The notes beneath the pieces are model-generated. The model made no database searches. It had not been told where the DNA came from and saw nothing but the letters and a program-made list of their open reading frames with translations. A DNA stretch of 64,000 nt from Symbiodinium natans (taxonomy: Eukaryota > Sar > Dinophyceae > Suessiales > Symbiodiniaceae): contig CAJNDS010002699.1 in the NCBI GenBank assembly GCA_905221605.1, positions 1 to 64,000 of the forward strand. The letters run 5' to 3'. The number at the start of each line of letters is the position of its first letter. Position 1 is the stretch's first letter. This document shows, piece after piece, positions 52,440 through 62,600 of the stretch. The position numbers and the translations under genes are program-made.

Positions 52440-53770
52440 TGCGGCCTCCGGGCCTGGTCGCGGCCCTGCCCCGCCGTGAGGGAAGTCCACCCTGTTGGAC
52501 AGGGAGCTGGGCCTTGCCGCCTGAGGCACAAGGGGGTGCTGGGGCTCCCATTGCGGCTGCCGGCCGTCCAGGACCTCCAAAGCGCGTGGCTGTTGCTCCT
52601 GCTCTGCGCAGAGCCTCGGTGTAACTACCTGCTCGCACGGTGCCGCCAAGCGCAACAGTGTCGTACGCGGCGTCGCACGACGAAGCGATGCTGCGTTGCC
52701 TGGCAACCATGCTGTCGGGGGGGGGGGGGGGGGGTACCGCTGGACCTCCCGCCTGAGAGCGAGCGGCGAGCCCACTTGCCACTGCGCATGGGTGGCCTTG
52801 GCTTGTCGCCGGCTCGGGAGCACAGGCATGCGGCGTATTAGGCCTCCTGGGCAGACATCGTCACCGCGCTGCAGGAGTGCCACCCCGGCACGCTCGCCGC
52901 ACTCAAGCGGCGCTTGTTGAATGTCACAGCAGCGGGTGTGCCCCCAGCTTCAGGGAGGCAGAGCAGGCCGCACAATCCCTACGATCGCAGGGGTGCCAGG
53001 CGTCAATCTGGCCCCCCCCCCAACCTCGGTCGGAGAAGATGCCGAGCTCTCCGCCCCCAGGAGGCGGGGATGGGAGCTGCTGTGGACAAGCGCGCGTCCG
53101 AGATGCTTTTCTTTGACTTGGATGTTGCATCCCGGGCGCTGCTGCTGTTCCAAAGCGGCGAAGGTGCCAGCTGCGCGATCACCGCCATCCCGAGCTGCCA
53201 GGACTTCGTCGTCGACAGTGGGGAGTTCCGCATCTTCCTGCTTCGGCGGTTGCGACTGGCGTTGCCGCTCGCCCCACATCGATGCCGCTGCGCCGGAACC
53301 CTCGATGGGCTCCTGGACCACCGTTCCGCCTGCGCAGAGGTTGGGCTGCTCGCGCATAGAGCGGGGCCACTGGAGAGGGCTGCGGCTCGCATCTGCCGTG
53401 AGGCTGGCGCGCGGGTGGCCACCAGCGTCGCTCTCCGGGACCTCAACCTTGACGTGCCGGCGACGGACGGCCGGCGGATCGAGGTGGTGGCCAACGGCCT
53501 GCCTTTGTGGCAGGGGGCGCAGATCGCGGTTGAGACCACCTTGGTCTTCCCGCGACGGGCAGGCGCGATCGGGCGCGGATGCGCGGCCAGGTCTCGCTCT
53601 GGAGTAGGCGGCGCAGCGTAAAAAACGCACGCACCTTTGAGCTGCAGCCGGGCGGACGGGGCCGCTGCCGCCTCGTCGTGTTCGGCCTTGAGGTCGGGGG
53701 CCACTTCAGCGGCGGGATGGCGTTCATTCGCCGCTTCGCGCGGGTCCGCAGCCGCACACGGGCCTCCTGA
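52440..53770 (+). pseudogene. LINE-like 3' half (RT thumb to endonuclease-like domain)
   Basis: In order: D-L-Q-S-A-W-L-L-L-L-L-C-A-E-P-R (about 52572-52620); an 18-base G run (52717-52734) that breaks the frame; L-R-M-G-G-L-G-L (about 52785-52808); A-S-W-A-D-I-V; C-R-C-A-G-T-L-D-G-L-L-D-H-R-S-A-C (about 53283-53333), a possible Cys/His finger; and R-R-I-E-V-V-A-N-G-L-P-L-W (about 53473-53511) with V-E-T-T-L-V. The R...E/D...T-L-V layout fits a restriction-like endonuclease. The sequence continues past a stop at 53620 to R-L-V-V-F-G-L-E-V-G-G (about 53670-53702). Several stops and shifts make it dead. Confidence 0.72.
52717..52734. repeat. Poly-G run (18)
   Basis: Eighteen G in a row inside the LINE fragment. 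Length may be unreliable in the assembly. Confidence 0.9.
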
Positions 53771-53989
53771 GCGCAAATTGCCGCGGCGCGGGCACGGACA
53801 CGGCGGTGGACGCCCCTTGCAGCGCTCGCTGCCATGCGGGCCCACGCGCAATCCCTTTTGGAGCTGCCGGTCTGTTCGCGAGACGCCGGTGATGGCGCAG
53901 ATATCCCCTTGAGAGACTTGCTCGCTGAGCGGCCGTGAAGGACCGAGAACTCTCCTGTGCAGGTGAAAAAAAGTGCGAAGAAAACAAAA

Positions 53990-54176
53990 AAAAAACCGGT
54001 CCACCTCAGTGCAGGCCTGCAGGCCTGCAGGCCTGCATGCCTGCATGCCTGCATGCCTGCATGCCTCCATGCCTGCATGCCTCCATGCCTGCATGCCTCC
54101 ATGCCTCCATGCCTGCATGCCTGCATGCCTGCATGCTGCATGCCTGCATGCCTGCATGCCTGCATTGCTGCATGCT
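53990..54176. repeat. Minisatellite, unit GCATGCCT
   Basis: From about 54011, tandem 8-bp GCATGCCT/CCATGCCT units with 'gcaggcct' variants at the left end, preceded by an A-rich run. It is highly palindromic (GCATGC), which makes cross-strand open frames that are not genes. Confidence 0.93.
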
Positions 54177-54570
54177 GCCCCACGTGCATGCCACGTGCAT
54201 GCCGCCTGCACCCCCTCCTGCATGCCACCTGCACCCCTTCCTGCACGCATCTGCATGCCTGCATGTTTGAACGCCGCTGCGCCCCCTCCACCTGCCCCGG
54301 ACGGCCCGACTCCCTACTGCCCCACACCAGCACCCCCTTCCGCCTGCATGACTGCATGCCGCTGCACCCGCTGTGCCGGCTGCGGACGCGAAAGGCCGTA
54401 TTTAGCTACGATGGCCGAGTTCGCCATCTCGGCGCAGCAAGCGTGCGTGCCAACCACTTGTGTGATGCGTCCCGAAGCAAGTTCGTATCCAGGCCTAGGG
54501 TGGTGAGCCATGCGACATCTGAGTCATTCTGAGTCATCCTCAGATGCCGGAGCAAAAATATAACTGAGCC

Positions 54571-55260
54571 GTGGTGGACCAGCTGGGCGACCATCGCGCC
54601 GCCTGCGCCCGGAGTGGGCTGCTGGCCCGGCGCGCTCCCATACTCGAGCGAGCGTGGGTCCGAGTAGCGCGGGAGGCCGTCGCCGCCGAAGGGCGGGTGG
54701 TCCCCCAACAATGGCTAGCGCGGACCACCGCAGCGGGCGTAGCCCCAGATGACCGGCGCCGACTTGACCTCGTCATTTATGGCGCGTCTCGGCGCGGCGA
54801 GGCACTCTGCTGCGATGTGACCCTGGTTTCGCCGCTGCGCGCAGACGGACGCCCGCAGACCGGCTCCTCAGATCGGGATGGGGCTGCCATCGACGTCGCG
54901 AGGCGGCGCAAACAACGGCGCTACCCCGAACTAGCCGGTCCGGGCCCGCAACGCCTCGTCGTCCTGGCTGCGGAGGTCGGCGGACGATGGGGGCAAGAGG
55001 CGCACGACCTCGTCCGCGACCTCGCGCAACAGCGCTCCCTGCGCGCGCCGAGGGCGCTGCGAGCTGCTGCCCGCTCCGGGTGGGAACGCCGGTGGTGGGG
55101 GCAGCTGGGTTGCGCGTTGCAGCGCGCCTTGGCCTCGACGCTGTTGGGCGGTTGCTGGCGCGCGCCGGCGCAGCCAACCGGAGACGAGGGCACGCCGCTT
55201 GGTTGGGTCCTGGAGCTCGCCGAGGCTGAGCAGCCGTCCAGGTTGCCCTTGCGTGCTTGA
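54571..55260 (+). pseudogene. LINE-like C-terminal domain, open frame
   Basis: 229 residues without a stop. G-D-H-R-A-A-C-A-R-S-G-L-L-A-R-R-A comes first, then R-R-L-D-L-V-I-Y-G (about 54758-54784), C-D-V-T-L-V-S-P (about 54815), R-R-Y-P-E-L, and L-V-V-L-A-A-E-V-G-G-R-W-G. The layout equals the fragments at 51620 and 53180 but the sequence is more diverged. R-x-D-L-V and C-D-V-T fit the endonuclease-like core. The 5' end is truncated, which is typical of LINE insertions, and no upstream RT is joined. Confidence 0.65.
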
Positions 55261-56230
55261 CACACTGCGGCCCGAGCAGCCTGCCGATTCCGTGCACAGG
55301 GATCGTGAACATTGACGCGAGGAAAAAAAAAATATAACGCAAACGGAACCATCGACAATTTCTACTAGGATGTTGCCGCGATTTGTGTTGAATGAATTTT
55401 CAATGCTGGTTGTGGCACACAATTCCTTGGTCGCAGAGTGCATGCGCTCGATCTGATGGTTTTTGGCTTAGAGGTCTGAAGAGCCGAAGAGGGGAGACTG
55501 ATGCAACCCATGTGCTGTGCACTTGTTTATTGCCGGTCGCAATGTTCAGGGCAGCGTTCGCTACTAGGCTTTGTTTTGAAGGGCGAAACAAAGAAAGGCT
55601 AACTTTGGGAGGTTTAAGTTGGCGTTCCAAACAGCCACACAAGCCGTTCACAACTTGTGTAACAATGTTTTGCAACCCCAACAGCTTCTACATGCGTTCC
55701 AACATGATACGCTGTTTGATGTGGAAGGTTTTGTGCAACCAGCATTCCACAACAAGCGTGACAAGCGTTTATTGGATGCCGAGCTCCGATGGAAGCACTT
55801 TATGGTGCCCCATGGGGTGGGGTGGACCAAGCAGAAGAATACATTCAAGTCAGTGCGGACCTTAGCCCAAGTGGGTGGCCGCTTGGCCACAGCTGGTTTA
55901 CGCAAACATGCAACAGCAAATTGAGCTTGCGAAATGTGTTTAGGTGATGAGTTTGGGGAATTCAGCAATGGTCCCGGACTCGGTATTTCCATTGGAACGC
56001 GGTTCTGTACCTGACGTTTGACATGTTGTTTTTGCAGGTGTTTACTGTGACTCCTTGGAGCTTGCTTCCGGACCCGATAAAAAGAAGGCCCGTGGGTATT
56101 GAGATGTATTGAGGCTAATGTCAAGTGCAATCGCTACCGCAATTTTGTGTGCCTTCAGGTCGGTGAGGAAGCACGTGGCGGAGGCCGCAGTGCAAAACCC
56201 GTTGCATGTCGAGCGCGGAAACAAATCCGA
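55261..56230. other. Intergenic stretch
   Basis: No recognisable gene. An open frame of about 100 residues at 55619-55924 has no motif I know. The A-rich run near 55321 could be a relic tail of the LINE fragment just before it. Confidence 0.5.
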
Positions 56231-56232
56231 TG

Positions 56233-58636
56233 CTTGCAAGAAGGAATGGCCTGGGCCTGTTGCGGCATGCGCGGGTGGAGGCAAAACATGGAGGCAGCAT
56301 GTGACATATGGCCAATGGGCCCATGGAGACAACCATGTGCACTCGCTCAGCATGTCCGGGGCCGACCCAATCGCAGGATGCCTCCTTGATGTTGCCGAAA
56401 GGGTACCTTGCTGGCGATTGGCCTTGGCCTCGATTGGTGAAGCATCGCGTAAGATCACAGAGCAGTTGCTAGTTTGCATATGTTTGCATGAGGCGGGATT
56501 CGTCCTTGTTCGGCGTGTTCGACGGCCATGGCGGCGAGCAGGTCTCTAGGAATGTTGTCACACGTAGTGCACGCGAGCCTTGTTGCATCTTGTTGTTTGC
56601 AGCGCGTGCCAGGTTGCTCGATTTGTAGTGCGCCTTCCTTACTACAGCTGCTAGGGCAGCGGTGTCACGACGCACCCCAGATGAGCTCAGGCGACGTTTG
56701 CCGCAAGTTCTGGCCAGCTTCCCTGGCCATGACGCTGAAACGGCCATGCGCGAGGCTGGCAATGCACATCGTGTGCACTTCGCTTGCCTTATTCTTGCAA
56801 GGGCGTTTAGCTTTATCGCTCTCTGGGTTTTCAGGCATACTTGCGCTTGGACGAAATGCTTCGACAGCCTGCTGTTGCTGCAGAACTGCGGGACCTAACC
56901 CTTCCAGGCAGCTGAGACCTGGCCCGGTCCGGTGCAGGGCTTTCTGCGTGTAATTTTGCAGATTCCCCGAAGGCAATGAACCACAAGATTCAGCTGAGAC
57001 TTGTGGCACGACGGCATCTCGATCAAAATGTGCTCTGGTGTTGAAGCAAGGTTTGCGTCTTCTGGTTGACATTCGGCTTTCTCAGGCAGTCTGCTGCCTG
57101 ATTCAGGCATCTGGGCGGGGCTTGTTTGAGCAGGTTTTTCGTTTTAAATGCTTTCGCACAGTAGAGGTGTGAATAGCATTGGCAGGAGAACGAGATGATC
57201 CTCGCACATGTAGGAGACTCTCGGGCGGTCCTTTGCCGCCAGGGCGGAGCGGTGCCTTGCCAGATGATTTGGTAAATTCGGCAAGGCATAATCGTTTAAA
57301 TCTGAGAATACATGCATCGTGGTGGACGGAAGGTGGCCCTGACAGCAGACCACAAGCCCGTGCCTCAGAGATCGGCGACGTGGCAGGTCTTTGCACCTTT
57401 CTTTTGCTTGCTTTACGACTCTTCTACCGGCCGAGGCCTGAATTACCGGAAGAGACGGCAAGGATTGAGGCAGCCGGTGGTTTCGTCCAGGCCCAAAGAG
57501 CCTGCATGGCACGCGTCGTCAACGGGTTTCACAACTTCGTTGGCCCCCTTGCAGGAAGGAGCTACCGCCATGGGCAGCGGGAAGGAATACCGGGTGAATG
57601 GGTTCCAAGCCCAGCATAGCCGAGTCTGGTAAGAGTGCGAGCGCATCGAATCTTGTCATGTGCGGCACTCACAGGGGGCTCAACCTTTCGCGTGCCTTGG
57701 GTTACTCAGCTGAACGTGGTTTCCAGTTGTTGTGCCCCCGCACTTGGGAGCCCGAGCAACACGTGTGGCAGCCTAACAGGTGATCTTCGTTACAAGAGCG
57801 ACCTCAAGCTCAAGCCTTCTGAACAGAGACTCGCCTTGGCAGTCTTCGAGAGTTCGTGTCCAAATGCATCTGTCTGCCACTTCCCCCCCCTCCCCCCAAA
57901 CCCAGACATTCCAAGGCTGGTGTCCCCAGTCCCGGATACAAAGCGGCTGCAGTGGCAGCAGGGCGTGGACGAGTTTGTTCTTCTCGCCAGTGATGGCGTT
58001 TGGCGGCCAAGATTCTGTCATTTGTGCTGAAGTGCCCAAGGGGGTTGTCTTCCAGCGAAAGTACAACCGAAGGTCAGATATTTTGCTTCTGTACGCCTGG
58101 CAGCAAGACTGATATGAGGTCTGGGAATGCGTGACGAATGAGCAGGCGGTCAACTTTGTTCGCGCTCGACTTCCTCCGCCAGGATGTCCTGAGGGAAGCT
58201 GATGTGGATGATGTGGACAGCAAGCAGTTTTCGCTCCGGTAAGATTGCAAATAACGTCCTTTTTTCAAGTGCCCTCTTCAAGAGCTCTTCACCCAGGATC
58301 CAGAAAGGGTCTTCAGCCTGTGCTGGCAGAGCCGCTAGCCCTCAACACAGAGGCAGCAGGCAGCAAGGTGCGCCATGTCCATGCCTGAGGTTGCTAGACA
58401 TGTGCTGTGCGACTACACCTGCGCAGCGAGGTGGCGACCAGGCTGCAAAAAAAAAAGAGAAAACGACAACTTTTCGCATTTTTCGCGTAGCAGTAGACTG
58501 CTTGTTTGCTGCCTTTGAAAGCGCGCATGTGAGAGCATATGAGAGCTTTTCCCAAGGCCTCGGCTGCGACAACTTGACGGTGGTCCTTGTCCGCTTCGAG
58601 GTCGCGTTGGCCTATTGGTTGTTGAAATGTTGTTGA
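56233..58636 (+). CDS. PP2C-type protein phosphatase, multi-exon gene
   Basis: PP2C (PPM) motifs occur in family order, in shifting frames separated by short introns: G-M-R-G-W-R-Q-N-M-E (about 56250-56280), L-F-G-V-F-D-G-H-G-G-E-Q (about 56505-56540), L-D-E-M-L-R-Q (about 56849-56869), H-V-G-D-S-R-A-V-L (about 57207-57234), L-T-A-D-H-K-P (about 57338-57358), E-E-T-A-R-I-E-A-A-G-G-F-V (about 57450-57487), L-N-L-S-R-A-L-G (about 57680-57703), D-E-F-V-L-L-A-S-D-G-V-W (about 57970-58003), N-E-Q-A-V-N-F-V (about 58138-58161) and G-C-D-N-L-T-V-V-L-V-R-F (about 58563-58598). It would be a Mg/Mn-dependent serine/threonine phosphatase. The usual M-E-D is M-E-A here, so a metal-binding Asp appears replaced unless a splice site lies there. 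Exact exon borders and the start are not resolved. Ten or more small exons in about 2.4 kb is typical of dinoflagellates. Confidence 0.8.
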
Positions 58637-58804
58637 AATATTGTTGATTGCTTTTGCTCTGCTTTTGCTGATTTCTCGTTGCGTCGGGCAAAACCGCGAA
58701 GATCCATGAAGAACCCGTGCGCTTTGTGTGCAGAGCCAGGGCTTAACCTGCGGAAGAAGTGCCTCATTTTAGTGCCACTTAGTGCCCTTCCTCTGCCCTT
58801 GGCC

Positions 58805-61800
58805 ATGTCGCGGATGCCCAAGATGGTGGTTGGAGCAGCTGGCCTGGCGCTGGCCCCGGTGGCTTTCATTGCTCCATCCAGCACAGTGCACCCGGAGTCC
58901 CGTGTGGTACCGCAGACTTCTCAGAGCGCTCAGCTTGGCACTTCAGCAGCAGCCGCAGGTGCTCCAGTCGCAGCAGCTTTGGGAGCCTCCGTAGCGATGC
59001 TTGCCACTCGGCGTGCCTCGCGGGCGAAGCAGGCGAAGCAAGCCAAGCTTCCGCGCAAGGCAGATGATGCCTACGGAGCATCGCACACATCTTTCTACAC
59101 GGATGCTGTGGCCAAAGACAAGTATGACACATTGGAAGAGGTGCTCTCCCTGAAGCTGAAGGATGAAAAGCTCAAAGGCATGGTGAATGAGCTGCTCGAT
59201 GCTTGCGTCAAGATCACTGAGGCCCTGCGCGTGAATCTTGTCACGGTGAATGATGCTTCGAATGCCTTCGGGGATCGGCAGCTCACTGTCGACGTCATTG
59301 CCGACAACCTTCTTTGGGACCTGGCCAAGACGTCAAAGTTTGTCTACGAGGCCTCATCAGAAGAGGAGCCTGAAATTGTGCAGACGAACAACGATGGCCA
59401 GTACGTCTTGTGCTGGGATCCTCTGGATGGCAGCTCGATCGAGTGGAAGCATTCTTTTGAGACCGAGTGTGCTTCCAGGAGCCGCGTGTCCTTTCTCTCA
59501 AGTGGCCTTAAGTGCAGCCTCCGGCTCCAAGCTTCAAGCTCCAAAAGCCGAAGTGCTTTTTCATAAAGAGGGGTCCATGGGCCGGGGAATGGGCCGATTC
59601 TAGTGAGTGTGTCTAAAGGGGGCTTTTGCTGGGGCCTCGTGAGCAATGGCATCCTCTCGCGCGTGGAGATGCTGGGTGGCGAGATGGTGGAGCTGGCAAA
59701 AGCTGCAGAAAGGGAGCAGGAAGAGCTGAGGCGCCTGGAGGACGGGAGAGCCAGGAGCGTGAAGAGCAGGAGGAGCAGGAGGAGCACGAAGAGGGCAGGG
59801 AGTCCGAGGCCGCTTCTCAGGAGGCTTCTCCGCAGGCTTCACAGGAGCCTCCTGGGGCCGAAGAGCCTGGGCAGCCGAGGCCCCTGTCGACGCAAGACGT
59901 GGAGAGGCACCGGGCCTCCTGGCCGGACATTCCCGGGAACGCCAGTGAGCCGTCAGAGCCCGAAGTCCTGTCAGTGCAGGTGAGCAGCAGCCAGATGGTA
60001 CCTGTGAAGCTCGAGCTGCAGGCGACAGAGGCTGAGCAGGTGGGAAGCCTCGGGCCGCTTGGGCCGATACTGAACTGGTGCCACCAGGAGAACGCGAAGA
60101 ACAAGGAGTTCTTCAAGGAGCAGCTGGCAGAGGTCAAGGCGGCTGACAGGCAAGAAAGGAAGGAGGACCGGGAGTTCCTCGCGAACTTCTTCAAAGAGCA
60201 ACTGGCTGAGCAGCGGAAGTTCTACAAGGAGTGCCTTGAGCTGCAGGCTTCACATGGCCGCGCCTCGTCCGGCTCGTTCCAGCCTGGCGTTCCAGTCAAA
60301 GTGGAGAGCAGCGAGGGCGAGGAGCGGCTCGGCGGGAGGGTCGAGGTGGACCCGAAGAGCCTAGGCTGGCGAGCTCTCCTGCATGGCTAGTACATGCCCA
60401 GCCCGGGCGCCCTTCGGTCCTCCGAGCACCAGCTCACCGTTGCTCAGGAGAAGGACTTCAGCACCTTGCAAGGCGAGCACGACGACAAGACAACGGTCAG
60501 CTGCTCTGAAAAGATGGTGCCGGCGCCGGGGCTGCAGACCTGGCCCGGCGTCGCGACCCCCGTGGACTTGTGGAAGAAGCACCTACCGGACGAGTACCTT
60601 GACTTGGAGCCGGACCAAGCCTGCCGCCAGTCGGCCTAGCCGCCACCGCGCTCACCGACTCTGAGTGGAAGTCACGGGGCTACGAGCTGGCTAGGCGCAC
60701 CCACCTTGAGAAGCCAGGCCAGGCCATCAAGGTCATCCGGAACAGACCCAGCGCCATCTTCTCCGTCAAGAACACGAAGCGGACGTACAGCAGCTGGTGC
60801 TACCCTATCCACTTTGTGTGGACGAAGGACGTGAGCCAGGAACTGCTGGCCAAGCTGCCTCCACAAGTGCTTCGCAGCGACGAGGCGCAGCCGAAGAAGA
60901 AATCCGAGGCCCCGAAGGCCAAGGCCAAGCGGGCCAAGCCGAGTTCCCCGAAGGCCAAGCCGGCCTCGAAGAGGGCGCGCTCCTCTGCCTAAGCAGTCCT
61001 TTCCTGTCTTCAAGGAGCACCTTTTTGTTGCTGTTTCGAGCAGCCAGCAGTGCTGCTTTGAGCAGACCCGAGTATCATCAGCCGTTTTGAGCAGACTCCT
61101 CTGCGTATCTTCGGCACCCTTTTCTGCTCGCAGCAAAGCTGTTTTGAGCAGACCCCTTTGCGTATCTTCAGTGCACGGCTGCCAGGAAAAGAGGAGCCGA
61201 CCTCCACGGGCCTCATGCTAGCCCTTGCTCATCGTCCATTGAATTTCATTGCTGATTCAAGGCAGCTCGATTGTGGACAACAACTGGGCTGTGGGCACCA
61301 TTGTGGGTGTGTGGGACAAGTCCACGGGACTCATTGGCGCCACGGGCCGGGACCAGGTGATGAGCCTTGTGGCCTTGTACGGCCCGCGCACGACTGTCTT
61401 CATCACCTTAGATGATGGTGTCTACGAGTTCACCCTGGGTGATGGCAACGAGTGGATCTGCTCGCGTGACAAGATCCAGATCAAGCCGGACTGCAAGATC
61501 TTCGCCCCAGCCAATATGCGAGCAGCTCAGGAGGTTGAGGGATACAACAACCTGATCCAGCACTACATGACCAACAAGTTCACCCTACGCTACACAGGTG
61601 GCCTGGTGCCGGATGTCTGCCAGCAGTTCACGAAGGGGCAGGGCGTCTTCACAAATCCGACGTCTAAAGCCTCCCCAGCCAAGCTGCGCCTGGCCTTCGA
61701 AGCGGCTCCCTTCGGCCGTTTGGTAGAGATGTCCGGGGGTAAAACCTCTGACGGAGTGTCCGGCAACAGCGTGCTGGACATGAAGATCACCGCGGTCGAC

Positions 61801-61851
61801 CAACGCACGGCCTTGGCCATCGGCTCCGCGGAGGAGGCCGTCAACTTATGA
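58805..61851 (+). CDS. Sedoheptulose-1,7-bisphosphatase, plastid-targeted (two exons)
   Basis: Exon 1 58805-59429, exon 2 61262-61851, joined in phase 1 across a GC-AG intron. Protein about 405 residues. It begins with a hydrophobic signal-like stretch (MSRMPKMVVGAAGLALAP) followed by F-I-A-P, close to the FVAP motif of dinoflagellate plastid leaders. The ATG at 58805 was chosen because the upstream frame is not leader-like. The enzyme has D-P-L-D-G-S-S-I, the metal-binding motif of the FBPase/SBPase family, formed across the splice. Exon 2 has N-W-A-V-G-T-I, Y-G-P-R-T-T, K-F-T-L-R-Y-T-G-G-L-V-P-D-V, and G-G-K-T-S-D-G. The layout is SBPase-like rather than FBPase-like by my recognition. It removes the 1-phosphate of sedoheptulose-1,7-bisphosphate in the Calvin cycle. 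Confidence 0.92.
59430..61261 (+). other. SBPase intron (1,832 bp, GC-AG) flanked by an 11-bp repeat
   Basis: It starts GCAGCTCGAT and ends TTCAAG. The 11 bases 'ggcagctcgat' occur at the exon 1/intron junction (59429-59439 region) and again at the start of exon 2 (61261-61271), as if the intron inserted into that word. The intron holds open frames (59626-60390 and about 60635-60992). Confidence 0.85.
59626..60992 (+). other. Intronic open frames, coiled-coil and lysine-rich
   Basis: The first frame (59626-60390, 254 residues) is E/Q-rich, with a coiled-coil part 'FFKEQLAEVKAADRQERKED' and a near repeat 'FFKEQLAEQRKFYKE'. The second part, in another frame and ending at 60992, has A-L-T-D-S-E-W-K-S-R-G-Y and a tail of repeated A-K-A-K/P-K-A-K basic residues like a nuclear protein. 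I do not recognise either. They may be remnants of a retrocopied gene or cargo of the element that became the intron. Confidence 0.4.
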
Positions 61852-62600
61852 AGGTTGAGGATATATTCGGGGTACCTTATTGGGGTCTTGAATTTTTCAG
61901 GGGATCCTACTATGTTCGTAAATCCCCATATCATGAAGTATCATGATACGACATGCAGGATATTTTGGGGGATCACAGGCCATGGGCTCATGGCCTGCTC
62001 ATGGCAGTCACAGCAGTCATGCAGCCGCTGCTTGATCTGCAGGTGGACCGTTTCAACAACATGGTGTTGCAGAAGTAGACCGAGGCCGCGAAGAGTGGCA
62101 GGCTGTTGCACTGTGCTCTGTACGTGCTGGCCTGGCAGGCGGTCCCAACATGCGAGCGCGCTGCTCTACCTGAAGTCTTGCTTGTGCTAGCCGTCCCCGG
62201 GTAGTGAGACAGGTGACTTTTAATCCGATTCTGATGGCCCCCCATTTCTCCGTTCAGCTTCGAGACTTTGCGGCATGCAGAACAGTTGCAGAACCAAGAC
62301 GAATATGATAGTCAAGTCTGTGTACGAGCTTGGCCATGGTTGCAAGTGCCGCTAAGTGGCGACAGCATGTGCGCAGTAGCTCGTTCCTTGACTCTCCAGC
62401 ACGCAAAATGAACGAGTCAAGCTTGCAGTTGGCATGGTGAATGGAGACGTCCGGCGCAGGATCCTGCAGCAGAAGCAGCCACTTGGTTTTCATTGTGCAT
62501 CTGTCATATGTCGTTTGCATGCACGCAGCAGAAGTTTTTTCATGTAGACTCTGTAGACAGTTGTTAGGCCATCTGTGTTTTTTGGCACTGATCCGTGGGC
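61852..62600. other. SBPase 3' flank and intergenic DNA
   Basis: No conserved motif in any frame. It contains 'atcatgaagtatcatgat' palindromic words near 61930. Confidence 0.5.

Noticed and set aside
53003-54256. 417-residue minus-strand ORF with M-Q-A-C-R-H-A-G repeats
   Set aside because: The repeats come from the GCATGCCT minisatellite, and the rest is antisense of LINE fragments.
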